64,000 bases of DNA from Ciborinia camelliae. Taxonomy: Eukaryota > Ascomycota > Leotiomycetes > Helotiales > Sclerotiniaceae. The translations under genes and the position numbers were made by a program. Below, piece after piece: positions 32,986 to 42,931 of this stretch. Under the pieces are notes generated by a model. The model worked only from the letters and a program-made list of their open reading frames with translations, ran no database searches and was not told where the DNA came from. The DNA is taken from assembly GCA_025890175.1 (NCBI GenBank), contig JANPYM010000004.1, forward strand, positions 2,434,682 to 2,498,681, given 5' to 3'. Every line of letters begins with the position of its first letter. Position 1 is the first letter of the stretch.

Positions 32986-35900
32986 ATGGGTGAACCTGTT
33001 GGCGAAGATGAGTGGTTGGCGCTCGTGGATGAGGCCAGTCGAAACGCGAGAGATCTGGATCAGCGCATCGAAGTTGTCGAATTATACAAACGTGCAATAT
33101 CTGCAGAGCCTTGGAGCAACCCACTTTGGTTGGCGAGATGCGACTGGGTGTTGTCATTATATACCGATTGTCGGGATCCGGACGCAGGATGGCCAGAAGA
33201 CGAGCAGCAGCTCGGACAGGAATTATTTACGTTGCAGACGGCACAGAATCTTTGGCAGGAAGGCGCTGCAGCCACACAGTTTCGATTAAATGACAGCCAT
33301 GAGCTATGGAATAGGTGGATTACTTTTGAACTGGAATTGGTCGCGAGATCACCTACTCGCGAAGGAATTTCTGGCGTGCGCCAGAAATTCTTGGACCGTT
33401 TGCAAACTCCGCATGCCAAATGGTATGAGACTTCGCAGATGTTCTCTACGTTTATCACGAAATATGACGAGTCTTCTTGGGAATCTACAATGGTGCAAGT
33501 TACACAGATGGGTAGCGCTGCAAAATATTTGTATGAACAGCGCGAAGAGCGCGAACTCAAGCTTCAGCAAGCTGTTGCAGCTGGTGATAAGGAAGGCGCA
33601 GCGTCCATAATGAAAGAATATTTGGAATGGGAGAGCCTCCAACCACTGAAGAAACCCAAAAAGGGTTTGCCTCACAGCCCCCAAATTCTCACTGTCGCCC
33701 TCTACGAACGCGCATTAGCATCGACTATTCTGGGTCGGGATCCTGGCACCTGGGAAGATTACATTGCTTTCGTCCAACAAAGCTATGCCGTCAATCCAGA
33801 TGCGCAACTAGGCAATCCTATCTACATCGCACAGCGCGCCACTGCACATTGCCCTTGGTCGGGAAGTCTGTGGGCGCGATATATACTTCTTGCAGAAACG
33901 CAAAACCTGGATTTCTCCACCATTGAGGACATAAAGCATGCCGCAACGAGTACCGGCGTATTGGATCGCGAAGGAAAAATGGATGAAGTAATTGAGGTCT
34001 ACATAGCTTGGTGTGGATATCTCAGGCGCAGAACTATTCATAAAAGTCCAGAAGACGAAGCGTTTGATATGGCCGACGTCGGTCTCTCTGGCTCGCTCGA
34101 GACCGTTTTGGACTGGGGTCGAAGGCTGCACAAAAGGGAATACACAGGGGATCCTTCATTCCGAATCGAGAGGATATTGATTCAATATCTCACTCAGAAA
34201 GGTTCAGTCGAGGAAGCCCGAGGGTTTTGGAGAAGTCTTGTTAATACTCACCAGAGAAGCTACGCGTTCTGGCAGCAGTATTACTTCTGGGAAATGACGG
34301 TGCAAAATCCGAACTCATCTACTAAATTACCCTCCATGGTCTTGTCGCAAGCCATACGTACGAAAGATCTAGATTGGCCGGAGGCGATCATGGAAATGTA
34401 TATTGCACATTGCAACAATTACGAAGACGCACATACTTTGTTAGCAGCTAAAGACTTGGTCCGCAGACAATTCCAATTGGTGGTCAAACGCAGAGAAAAA
34501 TTGGCCGCCGAGCAAGCAGAATTGTATGCTCAACAACAGCCACAGGTTATTACGCCGGATCCAACAGTCGAGGAATCTCCTGGAAATTCGAAGAGGAAGC
34601 GCGAGGCAACCTCCGAAGATGTTGATGGTAACACCCACAAGAAGATAAAAAATGAGCAACCTGTAGCTGATCCAGAGGCCTTGCGGCAACAGCATTTGAC
34701 GAGGGATCGCGAAAATACGACCGTGATAGTCACCAATTTGCCCCCCGAGGTTACCCAAACCAAAGTCAGACAGTATTTCAAAGAATATGGCCACATCAAT
34801 AGTTTGACGCTAAAGCGCGAAGCCGACAAACTTTCCTCTACCTGTTTGATTGAATTCCGTTCCAATGAAGACGTCCAATCGTCTTTCCTCCGTGATGGAA
34901 AATTCTTCGGCGAGAATCAAATCAAAGTAGAGACTGGTACTGGTTTGACTCTTTATGTGACAAACTATCCACCTGCTGCTGATGAGAATTACATGCATAA
35001 GCTTTTCAAAGATTGTGGTGAAATATTCAGTATCCGATGGCCAAGTCTCAAATTCAACACGCATCGCCGATTTTGTTATATTACCTTCCGTAAAGCTGAA
35101 GCTGCTTCTGCGGCTACCCAGCTCGACGGAAAATTTCTCGAGAACAAATTCAAACTAGTAGCCAAATATTCCGATCCAGCGGGGAAGAAACAACGAGAAG
35201 GTGCTACTGCGGAAGGTCGGGAGCTACACATAACCAGTCTCGATTCGAGCTTGAAGGAAGATGATTTGAAGGAAGTTTTTGCGAAGTATGGCCAAGTTGA
35301 AACTGTCAGGATTTTAAGAACAACTAATGGAGAGAGCAAGGGTGCAGGTTTCATCGTCTTTGAGAAAAAGGACGAAGCCACTGCAGCACTTGAATTGGAT
35401 AAAACCAAGTTGAAGTCCTCTGTTCTTCACGTCGAATTGACACAAGCGAGGAACTACAAACCTATCGCAACCAGTAGAGAAAAAGGAACTCCTGTATCTC
35501 CAGCTCCAGATGCAGATGGAGATTCTGCAATGTCTCCTACTTCTACTACAGGCTATCCCCACAACAACCAACATGCTTTACATCAACCATCCAAACCAGA
35601 AAGTTCCAATCGTACGGTTACTTTGCTCAATGTCCCTGATACGGTCAATGATGCAAGAATTCGTGCAATTGCAGAGCCCTTTGGCAACATCACCAAAGTT
35701 GTACTCCGTCCAGATCACCAAGGTGCCATCATCGAGTATGAAGATGTCGCATCTGCGGGTAAAGCAGCCCTCAGTCTGGAAAACCACGAGATTGCACCGG
35801 GTCGCAAACTGAGAACGGGAGGGATGAAAGATCTCTTCGCGCACTCGAGCGAGATTAAATCCGATCGCATTGTCATTGGACAAAATGGCAAGAAGGACAA

Positions 35901-36147
35901 GGAGAAAGGGGGTACGCGTACTACCAATACGAGTACGAGCACTTTCATGCAGCCAAGTGCACCCATCAGGAGGCCGGGTGGAGGTGGGCGTGGTGGGTTG
36001 GGACAAAAGCGTGGCTTGGGATTTTCCGCGGCCAAAAAGGTTCGCGCGGACTCGGATGCAAAGCCAAGCACGGCTTCTTCGGAGGATCACACGGCGAAAA
36101 GTAATGCGGATTTTAAAAAGATGTTTTTGAGTGCGGGGAAGGAATGA
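32986..36147 (+). CDS. prp24: U6 snRNP assembly factor SART3/Prp24 (HAT repeats, four RRMs)
   Basis: A single exon of 1053 aa. The start is ATG 32986 (MGEPVGEDEWLALVDEA); 11 further upstream codons are open but lack ATG. Residues ~30-500 are HAT helical repeats. A Lys-rich nuclear signal (KRKREATSED) lies near 545. Four RRMs follow at about 577-648, 655-732, 744-815 and 875-940, with RNP2-like TVIVTNL, LTLYVTN, ELHITSL and TVTLLNV. The C-terminus carries the LSm-interaction motif (NADFKKMFLSAGKE) typical of Prp24/SART3. In the family it binds U6 snRNA and the Lsm2-8 ring and anneals U4 to U6 during tri-snRNP recycling. The HAT-plus-RRM layout is that of SART3 and S. pombe Prp24 rather than the shorter S. 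cerevisiae protein. Confidence 0.94.
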   Translation: MGEPVGEDEWLALVDEASRNARDLDQRIEVVELYKRAISAEPWSNPLWLARCDWVLSLYTDCRDPDAGWPEDEQQLGQELFTLQTAQNLWQEGAAATQFRLNDSHELWNRWITFELELVARSPTREGISGVRQKFLDRLQTPHAKWYETSQMFSTFITKYDESSWESTMVQVTQMGSAAKYLYEQREERELKLQQAVAAGDKEGAASIMKEYLEWESLQPLKKPKKGLPHSPQILTVALYERALASTILGRDPGTWEDYIAFVQQSYAVNPDAQLGNPIYIAQRATAHCPWSGSLWARYILLAETQNLDFSTIEDIKHAATSTGVLDREGKMDEVIEVYIAWCGYLRRRTIHKSPEDEAFDMADVGLSGSLETVLDWGRRLHKREYTGDPSFRIERILIQYLTQKGSVEEARGFWRSLVNTHQRSYAFWQQYYFWEMTVQNPNSSTKLPSMVLSQAIRTKDLDWPEAIMEMYIAHCNNYEDAHTLLAAKDLVRRQFQLVVKRREKLAAEQAELYAQQQPQVITPDPTVEESPGNSKRKREATSEDVDGNTHKKIKNEQPVADPEALRQQHLTRDRENTTVIVTNLPPEVTQTKVRQYFKEYGHINSLTLKREADKLSSTCLIEFRSNEDVQSSFLRDGKFFGENQIKVETGTGLTLYVTNYPPAADENYMHKLFKDCGEIFSIRWPSLKFNTHRRFCYITFRKAEAASAATQLDGKFLENKFKLVAKYSDPAGKKQREGATAEGRELHITSLDSSLKEDDLKEVFAKYGQVETVRILRTTNGESKGAGFIVFEKKDEATAALELDKTKLKSSVLHVELTQARNYKPIATSREKGTPVSPAPDADGDSAMSPTSTTGYPHNNQHALHQPSKPESSNRTVTLLNVPDTVNDARIRAIAEPFGNITKVVLRPDHQGAIIEYEDVASAGKAALSLENHEIAPGRKLRTGGMKDLFAHSSEIKSDRIVIGQNGKKDKEKGGTRTTNTSTSTFMQPSAPIRRPGGGGRGGLGQKRGLGFSAAKKVRADSDAKPSTASSEDHTAKSNADFKKMFLSAGKE

Positions 36148-36831
36148 AAGGGATGATCGGGATGATGATAATTTAATTGATTGCTAGGTACCTATAGTAG
36201 GTACACATAATGAGGATTAGTAGGGAGCTGGCGAATCAAAAGCTAATAGTTTCTTTGGTTGATGTGTGTTTTTTTGTTTTCCGATGTTGGTTGAGTGAGA
36301 TTTTTGTGATGTTTTTCTGATGTTGATTGATGTGCTGGATATCCATGTTGTAATACATAATATATACCTAGTATACCGTTCAATGGAAAGGAAAGGAAAG
36401 GAAAACTCGAAAACTCGCTCACCGGGAATCGTGGATTTATGGTAGAACTCCCGGTGTGCGTGCTTCAACTTGTAAATAGGTGCTAGGTAGGTAGGTACTA
36501 GGTAGGTAGGTGATCTCAGGGGATGAACTTCAACGTTCCCGGTGAGGTGAGGTCGCTAAATATGGGAGGGGGCAGGTTGGAGGGGGGGCGGGGGTTCAAA
36601 ATTAAATGAAATGAAAATGAAATGATGGGTTGGGAAATTGGGAAATTGGTAGTGGTCTTAATACTTATCCTAATACTTATGATATCATATCATATCATAT
36701 ACTATCCAACCGGGATGATTCATTCGGGATGATTCATTCATTCATTCATTTCTTTCTTTGCCTATTCATGCATCCATGCACCCATCCAACCTCCCCCTCC
36801 AACACGCATCCCCCACCCAACTCAATGAAAC
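36148..36831. repeat. Convergent spacer with microsatellites
   Basis: The space between two convergent stop codons (SART3 and isocitrate lyase), holding both 3' UTRs. It is packed with simple sequence: TAGG runs at 36481-36512, a G-rich stretch near 36567-36595, ATGAA runs near 36605, TATCA runs near 36683-36700 and ATTC runs near 36718-36748. No gene. Confidence 0.7.
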
Positions 36832-38670
36832 TCAATGAAACTGATCCTCCGTAACGCCCTTCCCCATCGCACTCGTACTACTCACGCCACCAGTAACCAT
36901 CTTAAGCAACTCATCCGCATAATTAGCCCCGGACCACTTCTGATGTTTCACCACATCGACACCCAACTCCATCTCGGGTTCCTGGACCAACTCCCCATAA
37001 GCGCGCATACCCCAGCGACTATACCTTTCCGCAAACTGGTGGCTGATCAGCGCCGTGGTGTGCAGCCCCGCCAGCGTGATAAACTGCCAACAGTAGCCCA
37101 GCCGGCTGAGGCGCTGGATGTAGGTTTCCTGCTCGGCGGGCGGCATGGCCGATTTCCAGTTGAAGGACGGCGAGAGGTTGTACGCCAGTTTCTGGAACGG
37201 GTACACGGCGTGCACGCCGGCCGCGAAGTCGCAAGCTTGTTGGTAGTCCGGGAGCTTGGATTCCATCCAGATGGCGTCGGCGTAGGGGGCGTAGGCGAGC
37301 GCCCGGTTGATCGCACACCCGCAGCCGCCTTGCAAGCGGTAGTAGCCCTCGCGCGTCCGAGGCGCATCCCAGTCCCAGTGGATGTCCACGCCGGTGATGG
37401 TTTGGGCGAGGGCGCGCGCTTCGGAATTGCTCTTGCCCTTGACCTCGGCCCGAAATCGCGAGATCAGATCGCGGGATGCGGTGTGGTGCGGAGTGGACTG
37501 GATGGTGGCGATGACGGCGTCGGCGAAGAGTTTGAGATCGGCTTGCGCGGTCCATGCATCTTCGATGGCTTGCAGTTCGGCGCCGGTTTTGCCCGCCCGC
37601 TCGCCGGCGATCATGAGGTCGTTGAGAGGTGGGAGATTGCGGTTCGTGGTGCCGAGGATGTATGCGTGGTCGCGGGGGTCGATCGTCGTGGTTATTAGAG
37701 TGGCGGCTTCGGCATCGGTGCGAGCGATGGCGAGGAGGTCGGAGCCTATGGAGTGTGTGAGTTCTTCCTCACGATTTCATAGAAGAGGGGATGGATTCGA
37801 GAACATACCCATAATGTCAGCCTGTGCACGAATAGCAACAAGACGATTGATATGCTCGCTAATGGGCACGAGAACCTTCCCAGCCATATGTCCACATTTT
37901 TTGGTTCCCGGAGCTTGATCCTCAATATGGATACCAGCCGCTCCCTTCTCCACAAACAGCTTTGTCAATTTCATCACGGCAGTAAGACCACCATGACCGG
38001 TATCAGCATCTGCGATGATGGGACGAAGATAATCGACGTTTTGGAGCTTGGCTCGATCGGCTTTGGAGGCAGTCATGACGCGTTCTTCTCGCTGTTTGCG
38101 GTCGTGGAAGAGTTGGGCCATGAAAAGGTGGGCTACTTTGTTGGGGACTGTGGTCTAGAGGATGTTAGTGAGTTGGAGAGAGGAGAAAGGAGAACGGAAG
38201 GTATGACGCGAACTCACATATGGATAGTCTGCTAGATCTGGACCAGGTTCATCGGAAGCAGATGCAGTAGATGACGATTGCCATCCCGAAACATAAACGG
38301 TATCGAGAAACTTGGCCATTTGAGTCAACATGGTAGGTTCCAAGCAACCATAAGTATAAGAAGCATCCTTATTCTGTTTCAAAACACATTAGTATCCATC
38401 TGCCAATATGATCCGGGGATCAACAGGAATGCATACTTTGAATCTCCCCTCCAAGATCTTCCAAAGCTTCTTCGATTGCGCATTGCTTGGATATTCAATC
38501 TTTAGATTTCCTCTCTTTGCCACAATTTGCTCGGCAGTAAATGGTCTCTTGGTATACTTCCATCTATCATCTGCCCACCATTGCTTAACTGCAGCAACCT
38601 CTTCCAAAAAGATCCTCTCCTCTTGTTCAGGATCAACCGCAACACCAGCCATTCGATTGGTGGGAGCCAT
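36832..38670 (-). CDS. icl1: Isocitrate lyase
   Basis: Complement exons 38437-38670, 38218-38373, 37809-38154 and 36832-37745 encode 549 aa, the usual fungal length. The catalytic signature KKCGH is at residues 215-219 (C217 the acid/base), with DADTGHGG upstream for Mg and substrate binding. The start is [20 protein letters not shown]. It cleaves isocitrate to succinate and glyoxylate, the first step of the glyoxylate bypass, in peroxisomes/glyoxysomes of filamentous fungi; it is needed on acetate and fatty acids and during host infection in several plant pathogens. The C-terminus (TEDQFH) lacks a canonical SKL signal, as is common for these enzymes. The last exon is distinctly GC-richer than the first three. 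Confidence 0.96.
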
Positions 38671-40529
38671 CTTGTATATTGTATGTATGATGAGTGGAGA
38701 GTGTATAAAAGAACAAGAAATAAGAGATTCGCTCGAAGATTCTTTCTTTCAGGAGCAAGAGTGAAGACGATCAGACAGAATACGTAACGTCAATTCCTTA
38801 TTTGACTATCTGTGACAGGAATGTAAAATATCGCACTAGTAATCCGATAAATCTCGCAAGTCCGTAAACCGATTCAAGATCAATCAATCAATACCGACAA
38901 ACCAGCAAAAGAAAGCGTAAGGAAGCTCCCAGGTACCTATATAAAGCATCCATTCTCCTCTCCTCAACCCACCCGACCCAAGACCCGAGCTAGCTCCCTC
39001 TATCGCATGAGCATGACCGAGACTCGATCCTACCAAGAGCTTGCATCCTCGGAATGGAGGATTGTGCCTTTCAGCAACACATCTGCTTGGTTGTTCGGGT
39101 CAAAGGGAGAGTCTTTGAGGAATGCCGTGATTGGATACATTCCCGAAAACTGGGGAAATGGGCACTTCCAAGGGTTAGTCAGGAGTCTGAGTCTGGCTTG
39201 GCTTTCTCCAGATCTGATGCGTTTTAAGTGTAACATGTGCGATTGGGCTTCTTTTATGACGAACACGGAATCATGGATGGGGGATTTTTATTAAAGTGTA
39301 AGTTGTAAATGGATACTCTCATTTTGCCTTTCTGCATTTGTGGATTTCTTCACCTAGGTAGGTACTTCACATACCTACCTCATATCATATACCATAACCA
39401 TCATCCATCCATCCAAAATTTCACTCCGGCTGCCCAGTACCCAGCTATAAAACATCTCCGGCTTCGTTCTTAAAAATTTACATTTCATCTCACCCTCACC
39501 TACATTGCTACATTACTAAAGTCTAACTCCCAATCATATTATTATTAGCTTATTAGCATGTGCCTCCAGAGTATCGTCTCAAATCATCCATATCATCCAT
39601 ATCATATCATCCATTTCCTTTCCATTCATTATCCAACAATTATTAGCATGTGAAAGTAAAAGCCATCCAAAATAGCTACACCACACCACACTACACCACA
39701 CTACACTATACAACACAAAACTCCGATAAAAAACCCGGGGGATGACAAGGATCCATCTATCTATCAACGTAGCCGTTCGAGGCGGATGAAACGAATCAAC
39801 CTAATCGATGATCAAAAAAAAAAAAAAACGCGGAGGATGTGATGTGATGTGATGGATTTTCTGCAGGTACAACCAACCTAATTATTAGTAAGTACAACAA
39901 TCAAATACCTCGGCTTAAAATCCCCTTCCCCTCCACCCCTTCACCCCTTCATTGCATTGCTATCCATTCCGAAAGATCCATCATCTCCGATCATGCTTTT
40001 AAAAGTCCGACGCTCGGATGCGATTTCAGGAAGGGAACCTTGGAAGTTTAGCCATCGATGCATTTAGTCCAAGATGCATCACTTATGTAACCGCGGTGAA
40101 TCAGGACGGGGGAGTCGTGAGCTGGGAGATAGAAACAAGAGGTCGGCTCATGAATGGTATTGGATGCACATTTTTTATCAGCAATTTTACCGGTATATTA
40201 ATTTCTGGCGAGACAGCGCAGAACGGCTATCTTCCAACGTATAAGGTACATATCATCAATAAAGACTCCATCATGACCAGCTCCCCCCCCAAAGCAAATA
40301 TCCACCGCATATCATCACCAAACATCAGCCATAAATTCTCTTTTACACTTCCAGCAAGAGTATTCATCCATTTTGGAAATCCCCTATCGTCCCGCGACAT
40401 CATCATCATTTTAATCGTCAACTTGTGAACATTTTTGAATAGCGTTTAAAGTATTCTTGGGGTATAGAGCAAAGAATGCAAATGTCAGTGAAGAATCAAA
40501 TGTTCTGGTTAGCCTCTGTATTCGTATGC
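38671..40529. other. Intergenic region, isocitrate lyase promoter and repeats
   Basis: Holds the isocitrate lyase promoter and the 3' flank of trehalase. Small frames at 39007-39294 (95 codons) and 40018-40428 (136 codons), both plus strand, have no domain or intron support and are left unannotated. Simple repeats: TATCA/CCATA near 39580-39612, ACACC/ACACT pentamers at 39675-39712, a run of 14 or more A near 39813 and GTGAT near 39841. Confidence 0.45.
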
Positions 40530-42931
40530 TCAGAGGTTCATGGCCTTATTGTATTGCTCCCAAGGAGTAAGTGTTCCTAGAGTTCGTCTCATATGTGCAT
40601 TGATAATTTGGAGTCCGTAAACATAACTGGCATTAACCCATCCAAAACTAAAATCATTAGAACTTTGCAGTCAGTCAAACACATCGGGACAACTCACCCT
40701 TCTTTGGCAACTCCCTTGAAATCCGACCCCTGGTTACCATACTCTGCGTCAACCTTGTGCGGATCGACAACTCTGGTCACGTCGTATTTTTCCACTACCA
40801 CGCCATTGAAATCGACAAACGCTGTTGTGATCATAAATAACCACTTGTAAGCAAGTCGTTCGGCCTCTTCCTGGTAGTTGTATCGCATAAGTCCCGTCCA
40901 AGCCAACATTTGCTGCGGAGCCCAGCCATATGGATAATCCCATTGACGATTTGGTCGGTCTAATCCAACTGCACCACGAGACTCTTCTGTTCCAGAAAGT
41001 AACCCTCCCGCGGCTTCGAATTTAGGAAGAGCATTGGTGACCAGACTAGCAGCTTGCTGTGGTGAAGCAACGCCTGCCCACATTGCCCAGAATGTAGTAG
41101 CGCTTTCATATGTGCACTGCTCTTGCTTTGCGGTGTTATAATCGAAGTACATGCCCTTCTTCTCATCCCAGAGGTATTTGTCGATGGCCAGCTTGCGACT
41201 TCTGGCTCTTCGATCCCACATTGATGATGTTTGAAGCTGGCCAGCCTTCATATCGCCCACGCAAAATTCGGATGGAACTTCAAGCTTGTCCTTGAAAAAG
41301 GTACGAATGGCATATGCAATATCTTTTTCATACTTATAGAGAAGAGAATTAAGATCAATTGTTGCAAGGTCGGCGCAAACTCTCTCCAAACGGTAAGATG
41401 TATCGTGCCCCGATTCACGTACTGCTCGGTCGTGGAGGAAGTAATCGTCTAATTCTGGTTCTACAACTTTCCCATTATTGTAGGCCTCGACGAATTCTTT
41501 GAAAGACATATCATGCTTCTTAGCATAAGGTTCCAACAGATGTTCGAAATGAGATGCTTCGGTCTCCGGGGGTACACCAAGCCCTTCGGGGCGATATCTC
41601 GATAAGCCGGTGATGGGATCATATCTTGGCTCGGCCGTCCACACACTATGGTATTCCTTGATGGCGGCAAGGATAGAGGTCTTCAAAAAGTCCAATGATC
41701 CTGGTTCATGCTTGATTTTGTCAAAAACCCGGAGTGCCATGTCTGTCAAGAATGGTGGTTGAGAACGGCATAAATAGTATGACCTAGTGGCATTCAGAAT
41801 CTTTCCGTAATGCTCAATGCAAAAGCAGAAGTTTTGCACCATTGACTTTGCCAAGTGGACCTTGTCGTTGACAATTAGTCCTAGTGATTCCATGTAGCTG
41901 TCCCACCCATAAAGCTCGTTGAATCTACCACCTGGTACAACAAATGGTAAGCCCTTGAGAGTTTTCTCGCCTGTTAATGGATCAATGACTTCCTCCATGG
42001 CAACAGCTAGAAGCCCAGGCTTAGAGTTCATATCACGAACAACTTCTGGAGTGATCTTTTCTGGAAGCCAGCAAACATCCAGACGAACTTCGGGTCTATC
42101 GTTTGCTACTTTGGTATAGTATGCATGCTGTTGGGGTGCACCTCGTGGAATATAGATTCGTGGACGAGGATCATCGGTCCAATCCTTAGGATCACGTCCA
42201 GCAATTTCAATTACCGAGCCATCGATTCTGCGAGTCAACCCGTCCCAGAACGAGCCCTGTATCAACCGTGAGAGGCGATTAACAGGGTTCTCATTGAGGC
42301 GAGATTCGTCCAAGATGATTTGCTCTCTGCCATTTTCCTTCGCCAGGGTCAATTCCTGCAAAAGGTTTGATAACATATAAGTTCCACGAATATCATATCT
42401 TTTAAATCCGTTTGAGGTGGCGGTTCCGAGAGGAAGTGACTGTTCCGGAATTCGTCAGTTAGGAAACGGCATGATCAAAATGCAAGGGTTGTTCTTACCT
42501 TTGGTCCCAAATCTTCAATTGTAATTTGGTGATTGTCATCTGTGTCCTCCTGCTTTCGAAGAGCTTCTAGTGTGGAGTCAACCTGTATTAAAAATTTACG
42601 TCCGTAATCCCCGATATCGTCTGCACATATGTAAGTCGGTGAGAAGTTGGATATCAGAGTATGAGAAACTGACCATGGCTTCCTCTTCTCCTTGGCTTCT
42701 TCAAATCGAAAATTGGCGTTGAGAGGGTGCTTTGATTCTGCAAGCAAATCAGATGAGTGTCTAAAAGGTGAGATGGAGATATGCCATGCTTACTGAGGAG
42801 TATGTACGGGTCCGGGACTGTCGAAATGATTTTTGATTTGCGTCAATGCCGTAGTATACATGTGCCGCAGCAAACGGGTCAATTTCACTCGAAGTGCTGA
42901 AAGTACGCTGTTTCCGCAATGGCGAGGTCAT
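40530..42931 (-). CDS. nth1: Neutral (cytosolic, calcium-responsive) trehalase
   Basis: Complement exons 42794-42931, 42674-42737, 42499-42620, 40698-42439 and 40530-40647 encode 727 aa. The regulatory N-terminus has PKA-type sites: RKQRTFS (S12), RTRTYS (S45) and RRRGS (S66). The EF-hand-like calcium loop is [12 protein letters not shown] at 92-103. Trehalase signature 1, [14 protein letters not shown], starts near residue 277; signature 2, [10 protein letters not shown], is near 606. The last intron restores [11 protein letters not shown], which matches the family and fixes that join. It is a GH37 enzyme hydrolysing trehalose to glucose during germination and stress recovery. In yeast, PKA phosphorylation with 14-3-3 binding activates the ortholog. 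A single AGGGG stress-element-like pentamer lies near 43033. Confidence 0.95.

Noticed and set aside
36835..37698. 287-codon plus-strand frame opposite isocitrate lyase exon 4
   Set aside because: GC-rich exons keep antisense frames open; the minus strand carries the complete, conserved enzyme.
39007..39294. 95-codon plus-strand frame in the isocitrate lyase upstream region
   Set aside because: Reads fairly protein-like (SEWRIVPFSNTSAWLFG) but stands alone with no domain or intron partner, so it was not promoted to a gene.
40018..40428. 136-codon plus-strand frame downstream of trehalase
   Set aside because: No domain, no good start context, and its later part reads through simple-repeat-like ATC runs; likely chance.
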